Shown piece by piece: positions 1 through 7,634 of a stretch of 10,608 nt of DNA. Source of the DNA: Candidatus Thermokryptus sp. (GTDB lineage Bacteria > Bacteroidota > Ignavibacteria > Kryptoniales > Kryptoniaceae). The position numbers and the translations under genes are program-made. Position 1 is the first letter of the stretch; each line of letters begins with the position of its first letter. The stretch spans positions 1-10,608 of the forward strand of contig JAPYWO010000013.1 of assembly GCA_028276305.1 (NCBI GenBank), written 5' to 3'. The notes below the pieces were generated by a model, which worked only from the letters and a program-made list of their open reading frames with translations, had not been told where the DNA came from and ran no database searches.

Positions 1-1135
1 ATACGGGTATACAAGCAAACCGGAGTTTTCAAGGAAATCAAAGTCAATGCAATTTATATTCCTGAATCGGCGATACATTATCAATCGCTCAATAAACCAC
101 GCTGTTTTTAACGCATATGAACACTTGGTTGACAAAGGGAACTTCCCATCGTTTATTTTGATGATTTCAATTGACCCAAGAAGAGTTGATGTCAATGTGC
201 ATCCATCAAAGCTTGAGGTAAAATTTGATGATGAGACCGGGGTTTACAATTTCGTCCGCGCTGTGGTTAAGCATTCGCTTTCAAAGTTTAGCTTGATCCC
301 AGAGCTTACAATTGAACCAAGCGGTGATATAAAAATTCGTCCGTCAACGGACTTATCTGAGATAAAAAGCAAATTGATAAATCTGGTTGAGCCGATAAAG
401 GAGAAAATTCAAAAGGAGCAACAATACAGCTTGGATTTCATCACCTCATCTTTCCCAGAAGCTGAAACGAGTCAGAAGGTTAAAATTGACTCCGATATGG
501 TTGAGAAAATTTCCGCAGGGGTTAAATCGGTTTTTTACGCTTCAAGTGAGGGAAGTGGGGACGAGACGATTACATTTATGCAAGTTCATAACAAATACAT
601 AATCGCTCAAATTAAAACGGGACTTATGATAATTGATCAACATGTCGCGCACGAAAGGGTATTGTACGAGAGGGCGCTTGATAGTTTGAATTCAAATTCA
701 CCATTTACACAGCAATTGCTCTTCCCTCAAACGATTGAGCTTACGCCGGCGGATATGTCTATCGTGAAGGAACTTAAAGATTACTTTGAGAACTTGGGGT
801 TTGATCTAAGGCTTTTCGGGAAAAACACCGTTATACTTTACGGTGTCCCGCCAGAAATAAAACAGGGAAAAGAGAAAGAAGTTTTCATTGAGATAATTGA
901 ACAATACAAAGAAAATGCTAACATTGAACCGAACATAAGTGCGAGGGAAAACCTTGCAAAGGCATTCGCTTGCAAATCTGCAATCAAAGCCGGTGATAAG
1001 CTGACACCTGAGGAAATGCGAACTTTAATAGATCAACTTTTCCTGACGAAAAATCCTTATGTTTGTCCCCACGGTAGACCTGTGATAATCAAAATTTCAA
1101 TTGATGAACTTGATAAAAGGTTTGGACGAATTTGA
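1..1135 (+). CDS. mutL: DNA mismatch repair protein MutL, C-terminal part (5' end outside window)
   Basis: MutL couples mismatch recognition by MutS to strand incision and repair. The reading frame is open from base 2. The first ATG (base 47) is internal, because the 15 codons before it continue the conserved MutL segment (GYTSKPEFSR). About 377 residues are visible, numbered here from that ATG. The end of the N-terminal ATPase/S5-like domain shows VDVNVHPSKLEVKF (about 47-60). A variable linker follows (about 85-160), then the C-terminal dimerisation/endonuclease domain. The endonuclease motif is DQHVAHERVLYE (197-208), matching DQHA(x)2E(x)4E except for Val in place of Ala. The other metal-site motifs are ACKSAIKAG (308-316), CPHGRP (340-345) and a terminal FGR (359-361). 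The nuclease therefore looks intact, as in bacteria without MutH. It is the only plus-strand gene and converges on the methyltransferase with 1 bp between the stops. Identification is very secure. Confidence 0.97.
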   Translation, partial: YGYTSKPEFSRKSKSMQFIFLNRRYIINRSINHAVFNAYEHLVDKGNFPSFILMISIDPRRVDVNVHPSKLEVKFDDETGVYNFVRAVVKHSLSKFSLIPELTIEPSGDIKIRPSTDLSEIKSKLINLVEPIKEKIQKEQQYSLDFITSSFPEAETSQKVKIDSDMVEKISAGVKSVFYASSEGSGDETITFMQVHNKYIIAQIKTGLMIIDQHVAHERVLYERALDSLNSNSPFTQQLLFPQTIELTPADMSIVKELKDYFENLGFDLRLFGKNTVILYGVPPEIKQGKEKEVFIEIIEQYKENANIEPNISARENLAKAFACKSAIKAGDKLTPEEMRTLIDQLFLTKNPYVCPHGRPVIIKISIDELDKRFGRI

Positions 1136-1136
1136 T

Positions 1137-1943
1137 CTATTTTCTTGCTTTCACGAGAAGCCCAGTCCCGCTCTTATTTTCAACCCTTCCATCAAGCCAC
1201 ATAAGCAAGAATCCCGGCATCAAAACAAAAAGATAATAGAGTGGAAGTAGAACCACGAAAATGAAGCTTTTCCCAAGCAGAAGGATTGGAAACTTGATCA
1301 TTAATTTCCAAGATAAACTTCCAAATTTGCCGTAGGTATATTTAAATGTGATATCCTCAAAGCCAGCTTCTTCAAGTTTTGATTTTATTTCGTCTTGGCT
1401 ATATCCGTGTCTTATGTGTTCTTCAATGAAACTTGCGTCCTCGTCCGAGTGCACATCCGAGCCACCAAGAGATGATGGGGTGCTTATTATCAAAAGTCCA
1501 TCTTTTTTTAACGCTCTGTAAAAATTTTTCAAGACTTTAACATCGTTTTCAATATGTTCTAAAACATCAACCGCAAGTATGAGGTCAAAGCTCTCTTCAT
1601 AGTTTAAGTTTTCAAGATCGGCTATGTCAAATTTTAAATTCTCAATCCCCTCCTCCCGTGCAAATTTTTCGCTCTCCTTGATTCTCTCTTCGTTTATGTC
1701 AACGCCGATAACATTTGAATTTCTAAATTTTTTCGCAATGAAGTAAGAATACTGTCCAAATCCACATCCAGCGTCAAGCACATTGGTTTGTCCGTCTCTT
1801 GATTTGAAAAAGTTTTTTATCTCTCTCCTCACATGCCAAGCCCTTAAAAGAACAAGGTTTAAGCCCGCGTAAAATAACTTCCTCGAAAAATTCCTACCCT
1901 TTATCAAACGGTCAATTTTTGATTTTATCTTCTCGTATTTCAT
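1137..1943 (-). CDS. Class I SAM-dependent methyltransferase with hydrophobic C-terminal segment
   Basis: This is a 268-residue Rossmann-fold methyltransferase of unknown substrate, resembling the broad Methyltransf_11/25 (UbiE-like) families. Motif I is VLDAGCGFG (55-63). The acidic residue that should bind the SAM ribose is D82 in VIGVDIN. A post-motif segment LILAVDVLEHI (121-131) and a strand ending in LLIISTPS (150-157) complete the core. Residues about 217-250 are strongly hydrophobic (around FVVLLPLYYLFVLMPGFLL), suggesting a membrane-associated helix or hairpin, so the substrate may be a lipid, quinone or envelope glycan precursor; that is inference. The start ATG overlaps the stop of the upstream kinase gene (ATGA, 1940-1943), implying translational coupling, with a purine stretch GAGAAAG 5 nt upstream. 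It is the last gene of the minus-strand run. The fold is certain and the substrate is not. Confidence 0.88.
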   Translation of the reverse strand: MKYEKIKSKIDRLIKGRNFSRKLFYAGLNLVLLRAWHVRREIKNFFKSRDGQTNVLDAGCGFGQYSYFIAKKFRNSNVIGVDINEERIKESEKFAREEGIENLKFDIADLENLNYEESFDLILAVDVLEHIENDVKVLKNFYRALKKDGLLIISTPSSLGGSDVHSDEDASFIEEHIRHGYSQDEIKSKLEEAGFEDITFKYTYGKFGSLSWKLMIKFPILLLGKSFIFVVLLPLYYLFVLMPGFLLMWLDGRVENKSGTGLLVKARK

Positions 1944-3118
1944 CCTTGCTTTCTCAAGATTATTCTAAATGTTGAGCCCTTCCCGATTTTACTTTCCTTT
2001 AGGAAAAGTTTCCCGTTGTGGTAGACCTCAATTATTCTCTTTGATAAGCTAAGCCCAAGTCCCCAACCGCGTTTTTTCGTCGTGTAGCCAGGTCTGAAGA
2101 TGTCCTTCCTGTATTTCATATTTATCCCCTTGCCGGTATCCGAAACATCAATCAAGACGAGATTCTTTTTCTCCTGAATTTTGAACTCAATTTTCCCCTC
2201 GGCGTTTTCAATGGCGTCAAGTGCATTTTTTAGGAGATTTTCTATTACCCACTCAAAAAGCTCTCTGTTTACGAACGCCTTTGCGGAGGTATCACCTTTG
2301 ACTGATATCGTTATCTTTTTCCCGGTTTGAGGGATTCTTTTCTCAAAATATCTGATGACTGAATTTATTATATCAGCAACTTTTTCCTCAACGAACTCCG
2401 GTTTTGAACCTATTTTTGAGAATCTTTGCGTTATCTTGTTAAGTTTTTCAAGGTCGTTTTCAATTTCGTGGATCACATCTGTTACATCCTCTCCGTTATC
2501 AATCTTTGTCCTCAAAATTTCAAGCCAACCATATATACTTGAAAGAGGTGTCCCAAGCTGATGTGCGGTTTCACGAGCAAGCCCAACCCATATATTGCTC
2601 TGTTCGGTTTTCTTGATGTAACTAAAGCTTAAGTATCCTATCAAGATGAAAAGCCCAGCGGTTATGAAAATTATGTATGGCAAAATTTTCAGTTGTTCAA
2701 CAAGTTTTGAATTCCCGTAAAAAACATAGTTCAAAACCAAAGTATCCCCGTAGGATATTTTTATCGGCTCAAATGCCTTTGCCATTTTCTCAATCTCTCG
2801 GCGTAATATCTTGTCTCTCTCTGCAGTTGAGAGCGTCGTGTCAATTTCAACATTTCTGTAAAAGAGGGGATTTTTTTCCCGATCCGTTACGATTACAGGG
2901 AAATCAATAGCGAGAATTATTTGATCAAAGATGAAAGTGTACTCCGATGTCCCTGGGGAAGTTGCTATGTATTCAATTGATTTTGCGTAGAGGTTTGCTA
3001 TTTGTCTTTCCCTTATTTCAAGGTTTTTGACGATTATATTCGTGTAATATAAAATTGCAAGCGCCATCGTTACCCCGAGCAAAATCAACGCCCTTTTTAT
3101 ATTTACCGCCTTTGTCAT
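1940..3118 (-). CDS. Membrane-bound sensor histidine kinase, no adjacent response regulator
   Basis: This 392-residue sensor kinase should autophosphorylate on histidine and pass the phosphate to a response regulator. A transmembrane helix at about 9-27 and a second at about 146-165 flank an extracytoplasmic region of about 118 residues, in which I recognise no domain. The dimerisation/phosphoacceptor region carries the H-box ARETAHQLGTPLSS with H186. The ATPase domain shows the N-box ENLLKNALDAI (N298), the G1 box DVSDTGKGI (324-332), the F-box around FRPGYTTKK, and the G2 box GWGLGL (351-356). All catalytic boxes look intact. The HQLGTPLS form of the H-box is, from memory, common in Bacteroidota and relatives. 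The start overlaps the purA stop (ATGA, 3115-3118), and no clear Shine-Dalgarno sequence is seen, so translation probably depends on purA. No response regulator lies in the window, so its output is unknown. Confidence 0.92.
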   Translation of the reverse strand: MTKAVNIKRALILLGVTMALAILYYTNIIVKNLEIRERQIANLYAKSIEYIATSPGTSEYTFIFDQIILAIDFPVIVTDREKNPLFYRNVEIDTTLSTAERDKILRREIEKMAKAFEPIKISYGDTLVLNYVFYGNSKLVEQLKILPYIIFITAGLFILIGYLSFSYIKKTEQSNIWVGLARETAHQLGTPLSSIYGWLEILRTKIDNGEDVTDVIHEIENDLEKLNKITQRFSKIGSKPEFVEEKVADIINSVIRYFEKRIPQTGKKITISVKGDTSAKAFVNRELFEWVIENLLKNALDAIENAEGKIEFKIQEKKNLVLIDVSDTGKGINMKYRKDIFRPGYTTKKRGWGLGLSLSKRIIEVYHNGKLFLKESKIGKGSTFRIILRKQG

Positions 3119-4404
3119 TTCAGAATCGTTTGTTTTCTATCTGCCCCGATGGATATTATTGAGATTTCAACCCCTGTGAAAAGCTCTATCGCTTCAACGA
3201 ACTCTTTCGCCTCGGCTGGCAATTCCGAATAGGAGCTTATATTTGAAAGGTCTTTTTTCCAACCTTTCAATGTTTCATATATCGGTGTGACCTTTGAGAG
3301 AGCTTCGGGATTTGTAGGAAAGCTTTTTAGTTTCTTCCCATTGATTTCATAAGAGACGCAGATTTTAATTTCGTCAAGCTCACTTAAGACATCAATTTTT
3401 GTCAAGGCGAGTTTATCAATGCCGTTTATCATGATTGAATATCTTAAGCTTACAAGGTCAAGCCATCCGCATCTTCTCGGTCTTCCAGTTGTAGCACCAA
3501 ATTCAACCCCTTTTTCTCTTATGTAATCGCCGATCTCATCTTTCAATTCCGTCGGGAATGGTCCTTCGCCAACCCGTGTTGTGTATGCTTTTATAACTCC
3601 TATAACTCCGTTAATTTTCGTCGGCGGAATTCCAGAACCAGTTGAAGCACCGCCAGCCGTTGGATTTGAAGATGTGACGAATGGATATGTCCCGTGATCA
3701 ATGTCAAGAAGAGCGCCTTGAGCCCCTTCAAGTAAAATTTTCTTTTTCTCTTTTATAGCGTTGTTTAGATACAACGCTGTATCGGTGACGAACTCGTCAA
3801 TTTTCTTGTCAAATTCAATGTATTCGTCAATAATTTTTTCAACATCAAGCTTTGTTGCACCGTAAATTTTCTCAAGGATTTCGTTCTTAGCTTCAATGTT
3901 TTTCCTTAGCTTTCTACACAAGATTTCCCTGTCAAGAAGATCAACGACTTTTATACCAACCCTTGCATATTTATCAACATAAGCAGGACCTATCCCTCTT
4001 CCTGTTGTTCCGATTTTGTCTTCTCCTTGATCGTAAATTTTATCAAGAAGCTTATGATAAGGCATTATCAGATGGGCGTTGTGACTTATTAGAAGACGTC
4101 CTTTTATATCAACGCCAGCCGACTTAACCATTTCAATTTCATCCATTAAAGCGATTGGGTCAATTACAACCCCGTTACCGATCACGCAGGTTACATTTTG
4201 ATGGAAAATTCCCGATGGGAGCAAATGTAGGATATATGTTTTTCCATCAAATGAAACGGTATGCCCGGCGTTTGCTCCGCCTTGATATCTTACGACTATG
4301 TCTGCGTTTTCACTCAGAAGGTCAACTATTTTCCCTTTTCCCTCATCACCCCACTGGGCGCCGAGGATGACCCAAACGGCGCCGTCAGGGATTTTAAATG
4401 ACAT
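3115..4404 (-). CDS. purA: Adenylosuccinate synthetase
   Basis: PurA catalyses the GTP-dependent condensation of IMP with aspartate to adenylosuccinate, the first committed step from IMP to AMP, in the cytoplasm. The 429-residue length is normal for the family. The N-terminal signature GAQWGDEGKGK (15-25) contains the catalytic Asp (D20) and the P-loop. GGANAGHTV supplies the catalytic His (H48). The IMP-binding signature TTGRGIGPAYVDKYARVG spans 133-150, TTGRPRRCGWLD spans 305-316, and the C-terminus ends with the typical GADRKQTI. The ATG at 4404 is chosen because it gives the usual short lead before the first strand; upstream, only a weak purine match is seen. It lies 10 bp after the STAS gene and overlaps the downstream histidine kinase by 4 bp. 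No other purine gene is nearby, so the cluster is not a purine operon. Confidence 0.98.
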   Translation of the reverse strand: MSFKIPDGAVWVILGAQWGDEGKGKIVDLLSENADIVVRYQGGANAGHTVSFDGKTYILHLLPSGIFHQNVTCVIGNGVVIDPIALMDEIEMVKSAGVDIKGRLLISHNAHLIMPYHKLLDKIYDQGEDKIGTTGRGIGPAYVDKYARVGIKVVDLLDREILCRKLRKNIEAKNEILEKIYGATKLDVEKIIDEYIEFDKKIDEFVTDTALYLNNAIKEKKKILLEGAQGALLDIDHGTYPFVTSSNPTAGGASTGSGIPPTKINGVIGVIKAYTTRVGEGPFPTELKDEIGDYIREKGVEFGATTGRPRRCGWLDLVSLRYSIMINGIDKLALTKIDVLSELDEIKICVSYEINGKKLKSFPTNPEALSKVTPIYETLKGWKKDLSNISSYSELPAEAKEFVEAIELFTGVEISIISIGADRKQTILK

Positions 4405-4414
4405 TTTTCAGAGA

Positions 4415-4771
4415 TTATCTTTTCTTTGAGCGTTTATTGAAACTTTCAACCGCTTCATCAACAGAACTATAACTCTCAAAAACTTTTATCAATCTCGTGA
4501 TCATAAGTAACGATTCAATTTTTTCAGTTGGGTTCGCGATTTTCAAATCACCGCCGGCATTTCGCATAGTGGTAAGACCGCTTATCAAAGTTCCAAGCCC
4601 AGCGCTGTTTATGAATTTCACATTTTTAAGGTCAACGACAACTTTGTTCTTTCCTTCATCAACGAGTTTATGGAGGAGGTCTCTGAATTTTTGAGAGTCG
4701 GGTCCACCCATCATATTGCCTTTAACTTCAATCACAACTACATCGTTTAATTCTTTCGTTTTAAGTCGCAT
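4415..4771 (-). CDS. STAS-domain protein, anti-sigma factor antagonist-like
   Basis: This is a 118-residue single STAS domain of the SpoIIAA/RsbV type. In that family the unphosphorylated protein binds a serine kinase/anti-sigma factor and frees its target, and phosphorylation of one serine switches it off. The phospho-acceptor motif is INSAGLGTL (54-62), with S56 as the expected site. It follows the predicted strand VVVDLKNVKF, as in the family. The beginning (VVVIEVKGNMMGGPDSQKF) and the basic tail (NKRSKKR) complete the domain with little extra. A good Shine-Dalgarno sequence (AAAAGGAAA) lies 7 nt before the ATG. It sits 13 bp after secF and 10 bp before purA. No RsbW/SpoIIAB-like kinase, PP2C phosphatase or sigma factor gene is present in the window, so its partner is unknown. 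A role outside sigma control, for example in envelope or lipid-transport regulation, is possible. Confidence 0.92.
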   Translation of the reverse strand: MRLKTKELNDVVVIEVKGNMMGGPDSQKFRDLLHKLVDEGKNKVVVDLKNVKFINSAGLGTLISGLTTMRNAGGDLKIANPTEKIESLLMITRLIKVFESYSSVDEAVESFNKRSKKR

Positions 4772-4776
4772 GAAAT

Positions 4777-4784
4777 TTCCTTTT
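4777..4784 (-). promoter_or_regulatory. Ribosome binding site of the STAS gene
   Basis: On the minus strand AAAAGGAAA lies with its GG 7 nt before the ATG at 4771. It fills most of the 13-bp gap after secF and supports this start. The match is a standard purine-rich Shine-Dalgarno sequence. Confidence 0.65.
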
Positions 4785-5738
4785 TTATTTGGCTGATACG
4801 GGTTGTTTCTTTAGAAGTTTCTCTTTTTCGGCTTTCCTTTGCCTTGATAAAGTGAAGTCAACTACTATTGCGCTTGCGATATAAATTGACGAATATGTTC
4901 CAGTTATCATACCGATTGTCAGCGCGAACGCAAAACCGCGGGTGACCTCGCTCCCAACAAAGAGCAAAATTAAAAGCACAACTATTACGGTTCCGGATGT
5001 GATGATCGTCCTGCTCAATGTCTCATTTATACTTTTGTTCACGATGGATATAAAATCAAGCGCCTTGTGGAGCTTGAGGTTTTCCCTTATCCTGTCAAAG
5101 ACGACAACTGTGTCATTGACCGATAAACCGACAAGCGTCAAGAAAGCAGCAAGGAGCGATTGATTCATCTCAATGTTAAAATACGGTACGGCACTGAAAA
5201 TTGAGCAAAAGCCAAGCGTTACGAGAACATCATGGAACAAAGCTATAACAGCACCGAGACCATAGATTGGCTTGAATCTCAACCCGATGTAAATAAGCAT
5301 TGCTATCAGTGAGAACAACACTGTGTAAAAAGCTTTTCTCCTAAGTTCCGCACCAATCCTTGGTCCAACTTTTTCCTCGTTCAAAATTGTTATCTTGTTG
5401 TCCGGGAACTTTGATTGCAGGGCTGATAAAATCATCTCGCCCATTTTTGTGCCTTCCGCTTGCTCAGATGTTCGGATGAGTATTTCATTGTGCGTTCCAT
5501 AGGTCTTTATTTCGCTTTTAGCGAGTCCTATTTGTGCAATTGCGCTTCGCACATCTCCAATTGCCACCGGTTTTTCAAAGCGAACTATGACCTCAGTCCC
5601 GCCAAGAAAATCAATTCCAAGTGGGATTCCACGCAAAAATAGAGAGAGCAAACCAACAAGTATGACGGTAAGCGAGACAAAATACCAGATTTTCCTTTTC
5701 TCAATGAACTTTATGTTTGTTTTCCCTATAAATCTCAT
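4785..5738 (-). CDS. secF: Protein translocase subunit SecF
   Basis: SecF works with SecD as the RND-like membrane accessory of SecYEG, using proton motive force to help pull proteins out of the channel on the periplasmic side. The 317 residues show a first transmembrane helix (about 19-36), the signature GIDFLGGTE (42-50), and a periplasmic P4-type domain (about 45-120). VGPRIGAELRRKA (124-136) leads into a five-helix bundle, with VNDTVVVFDRIREN (207-220) in the conserved helix and SRTIITSGT just after. The charged tail (RQRKAEKEKLLKKQ) should be cytoplasmic. The start is supported by AGAGAGG 7 nt upstream of the ATG. It follows secD by 30 bp and should be co-expressed with it. The family assignment is secure. 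Confidence 0.97.
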   Translation of the reverse strand: MRFIGKTNIKFIEKRKIWYFVSLTVILVGLLSLFLRGIPLGIDFLGGTEVIVRFEKPVAIGDVRSAIAQIGLAKSEIKTYGTHNEILIRTSEQAEGTKMGEMILSALQSKFPDNKITILNEEKVGPRIGAELRRKAFYTVLFSLIAMLIYIGLRFKPIYGLGAVIALFHDVLVTLGFCSIFSAVPYFNIEMNQSLLAAFLTLVGLSVNDTVVVFDRIRENLKLHKALDFISIVNKSINETLSRTIITSGTVIVVLLILLFVGSEVTRGFAFALTIGMITGTYSSIYIASAIVVDFTLSRQRKAEKEKLLKKQPVSAK

Positions 5739-5745
5739 CTTTCAA

Positions 5746-5752
5746 CCTCTCT
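5746..5752 (-). promoter_or_regulatory. Ribosome binding site of secF
   Basis: The minus strand reads AGAGAGG, ending 7 nt before the secF ATG. It is one of the three best Shine-Dalgarno matches in the window and fixes the start. It also suggests the organism uses anti-Shine-Dalgarno pairing, unlike typical Bacteroidia. Confidence 0.7.
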
Positions 5753-5768
5753 GAGAATTGTTTTTAAT

Positions 5769-7634
5769 TTAACCGAATTTTACCACGGTTGGATATTTAT
5801 CTGCGACAATATCGTAAATAACCTTCGTTATAAAAACGGCGCTGAAAAGGTTTGCAATGACTCCGATCATCAGCGTTAGAGCAAATCCCTGAATAGGTCC
5901 TGAGCCAAAATTGTAGAGTATTAGCGCTGTTAAAAATGTAGTTATATTTGAGTCAAAAATCGCACTAAACGCTTTTGAATATCCTTCATCAATTGCTGAT
6001 CTAAGGGTTCTACCTATGGCGAGCTCCTCACGAATTCTCTCATAGATGAGGACATTTGCATCAACAGCAACTCCTATCGTCAGGATTATTCCTGCTATTC
6101 CGGGAAGCGTCAATGTTGCGTTAAATCCGGCAAGGACGGCGAGTATAAACGCGATGTTTAAAACAAGTGCAAGGTCAGCAACAATTCCACCGGTTGAATA
6201 ATATACGATCATAAACAATGCTATGACGATAAAAGCAAGGTATGCTGACTTCAAACCTTTTTGAATTGAGTCCTCGCCAAGTGAAGGTCCGACATTTCTT
6301 TCTTCAATTATTTCAAGCGGTGCGGGCAAAGCTCCGGCTTTAAGGACGACTTCAAGAAGTTTTGCCTCTTCGGGAGAATCAAGCCCCTCAATTTGTGAGC
6401 TTCCGCCCACGATTTTGGTTCTGACCACTGGCCATGAGTATGCAGTTCCATCCAGGATTATGGCTATGTGTTTGTTTATGTTCGCCCCGGTGATTCTCGC
6501 CCATTCACGAGCTCCCTCGCTGTTCATCCTCATTATGACAATTGGAGAGTTGTTGTCGGGATCAATTGTAGCTCTTGCTTCTGTTATGACCTTCCCCGTT
6601 ATCTCGGGCTCTTTCTTTACAGCGAGGAGATTATAGTATTGATTTCCATCCTGGGCTGTGAATGGCTTTGCTGACCATACAAATTCAAAATCGGGCGGGA
6701 TTAAATTTTTAACATCTGGGCGGGATAAGATAAAGTCAACCATCTTTTTATCCCTTGCCATCACAAATCCAATTCCAGTTCTTTCATCAACTCTGACATA
6801 TGCGAAAAACGGATGCTCCTTTTTGAATTTTTCAAACTCGCTTAAACCTGCGCTCGTATCAGCACCGAGTTCAGCAGATATTGTTTTTGTTGTGTCCCGC
6901 GTTTTAGCTACCTTGGCTGTATCAACCGTATCAACGGCACCTTTACCAGCGAGGTAATTGTCAATTGATTGCATTACCTTAATAGCGATGTCAGCTGGTT
7001 TTAAAAGTTTGAATTCAAGAACGGCGGTGCTTTGCAAAAGCTGTCTTACCTCTTCACGATTTTTTACACCCGGGAGCTCAACAACAATTCTGTTGTTCCC
7101 CTGTTTTTGAATTGACGGTTCAGCTACTCCGTATTTATCAACTCTGTTCCTTATAACTTCAAGCGCTCTGTCAATCGCCTCTTCCGCTTGTTTTTCAAGT
7201 TCAGCTATTATCTCGGAATCGCTCTGCCTTATGTCCCCGTAATATCTACTCAATCTTATTCCTTTCTCCTGGAACTTCCTTAATAAAATTGATGTCACCG
7301 GTTCTTGCGAAGTTAAAGCTTCTTTTCTAACTTCGCTAAGAATTTGCCTAAATGTTTCGTCTTTATTCTTTGCGAGGTTATCAAGCATCTTAACGATGTC
7401 AACCTCAAGCGAGACATACATACCGCCCTGAAGGTCAAGCCCAAGTTTTATCCTCTTCTGTCTAACTTTTTGGATATCGTCAAGATGTTCCTGCACAAAC
7501 CTTAAACTATCCTCACCCCTTAGCTGGGATAATTTTTTCTGATAGTTTATGTCTTTGTAAGTTGGGTAAAGATACCAGAGCGCCCCAGCGATTGAAATTA
7601 AAATCAGGACGATTTTCCATCTGTTCTTCTTCAC
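5769..7634 (-). CDS. secD: Protein translocase subunit SecD
   Basis: SecD, the partner of SecF, captures exported polypeptides with its large periplasmic domain. The 621 residues begin with a membrane helix (about 8-24) and the D1 signature LGLDLQGGMY (64-73). Next comes the P1 region with RNRVDKYGVAEPSIQKQG (162-179) and VVELPGV (184-190). An insert rich in Thr, Asp, Ala and Lys (about 231-265) looks like a flexible linker in the periplasmic head. VGPSLGEDSIQKG (448-460) precedes the helix bundle, with GVAVDANVLIYERIREE (521-537) containing the conserved membrane Asp (D524), and DSNITTFLTALILYNFGSG (561-579). The start codon is GTG: AGGTG lies 8 nt upstream, and the nearest upstream ATG (7642-7640) is out of frame and stops after three codons. 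It is 66 bp after gyrA. No yajC-like gene precedes it. Confidence 0.97.
   Translation of the reverse strand: MKKNRWKIVLILISIAGALWYLYPTYKDINYQKKLSQLRGEDSLRFVQEHLDDIQKVRQKRIKLGLDLQGGMYVSLEVDIVKMLDNLAKNKDETFRQILSEVRKEALTSQEPVTSILLRKFQEKGIRLSRYYGDIRQSDSEIIAELEKQAEEAIDRALEVIRNRVDKYGVAEPSIQKQGNNRIVVELPGVKNREEVRQLLQSTAVLEFKLLKPADIAIKVMQSIDNYLAGKGAVDTVDTAKVAKTRDTTKTISAELGADTSAGLSEFEKFKKEHPFFAYVRVDERTGIGFVMARDKKMVDFILSRPDVKNLIPPDFEFVWSAKPFTAQDGNQYYNLLAVKKEPEITGKVITEARATIDPDNNSPIVIMRMNSEGAREWARITGANINKHIAIILDGTAYSWPVVRTKIVGGSSQIEGLDSPEEAKLLEVVLKAGALPAPLEIIEERNVGPSLGEDSIQKGLKSAYLAFIVIALFMIVYYSTGGIVADLALVLNIAFILAVLAGFNATLTLPGIAGIILTIGVAVDANVLIYERIREELAIGRTLRSAIDEGYSKAFSAIFDSNITTFLTALILYNFGSGPIQGFALTLMIGVIANLFSAVFITKVIYDIVADKYPTVVKFG

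Noticed and set aside
47..49. ATG at 47 as the start of a separate small MutL-like gene
   Set aside because: The upstream codons in the same frame, from base 2, continue the conserved MutL sequence, so this Met is internal and the gene begins outside the window.
1142..1159. Short inverted repeat (TTCTTG with CACGAGAA) near the convergent stops as a bidirectional terminator
   Set aside because: It is a six-pair stem including one G-U pair, lies inside the methyltransferase coding end, and has no U-run after it on either strand.
6658..6957. Plus-strand open frame of 99 codons opposite secD
   Set aside because: It is antisense to the SecD periplasmic domain, including its Thr/Asp-rich linker, with no recognisable motif and no gap in the secD frame.
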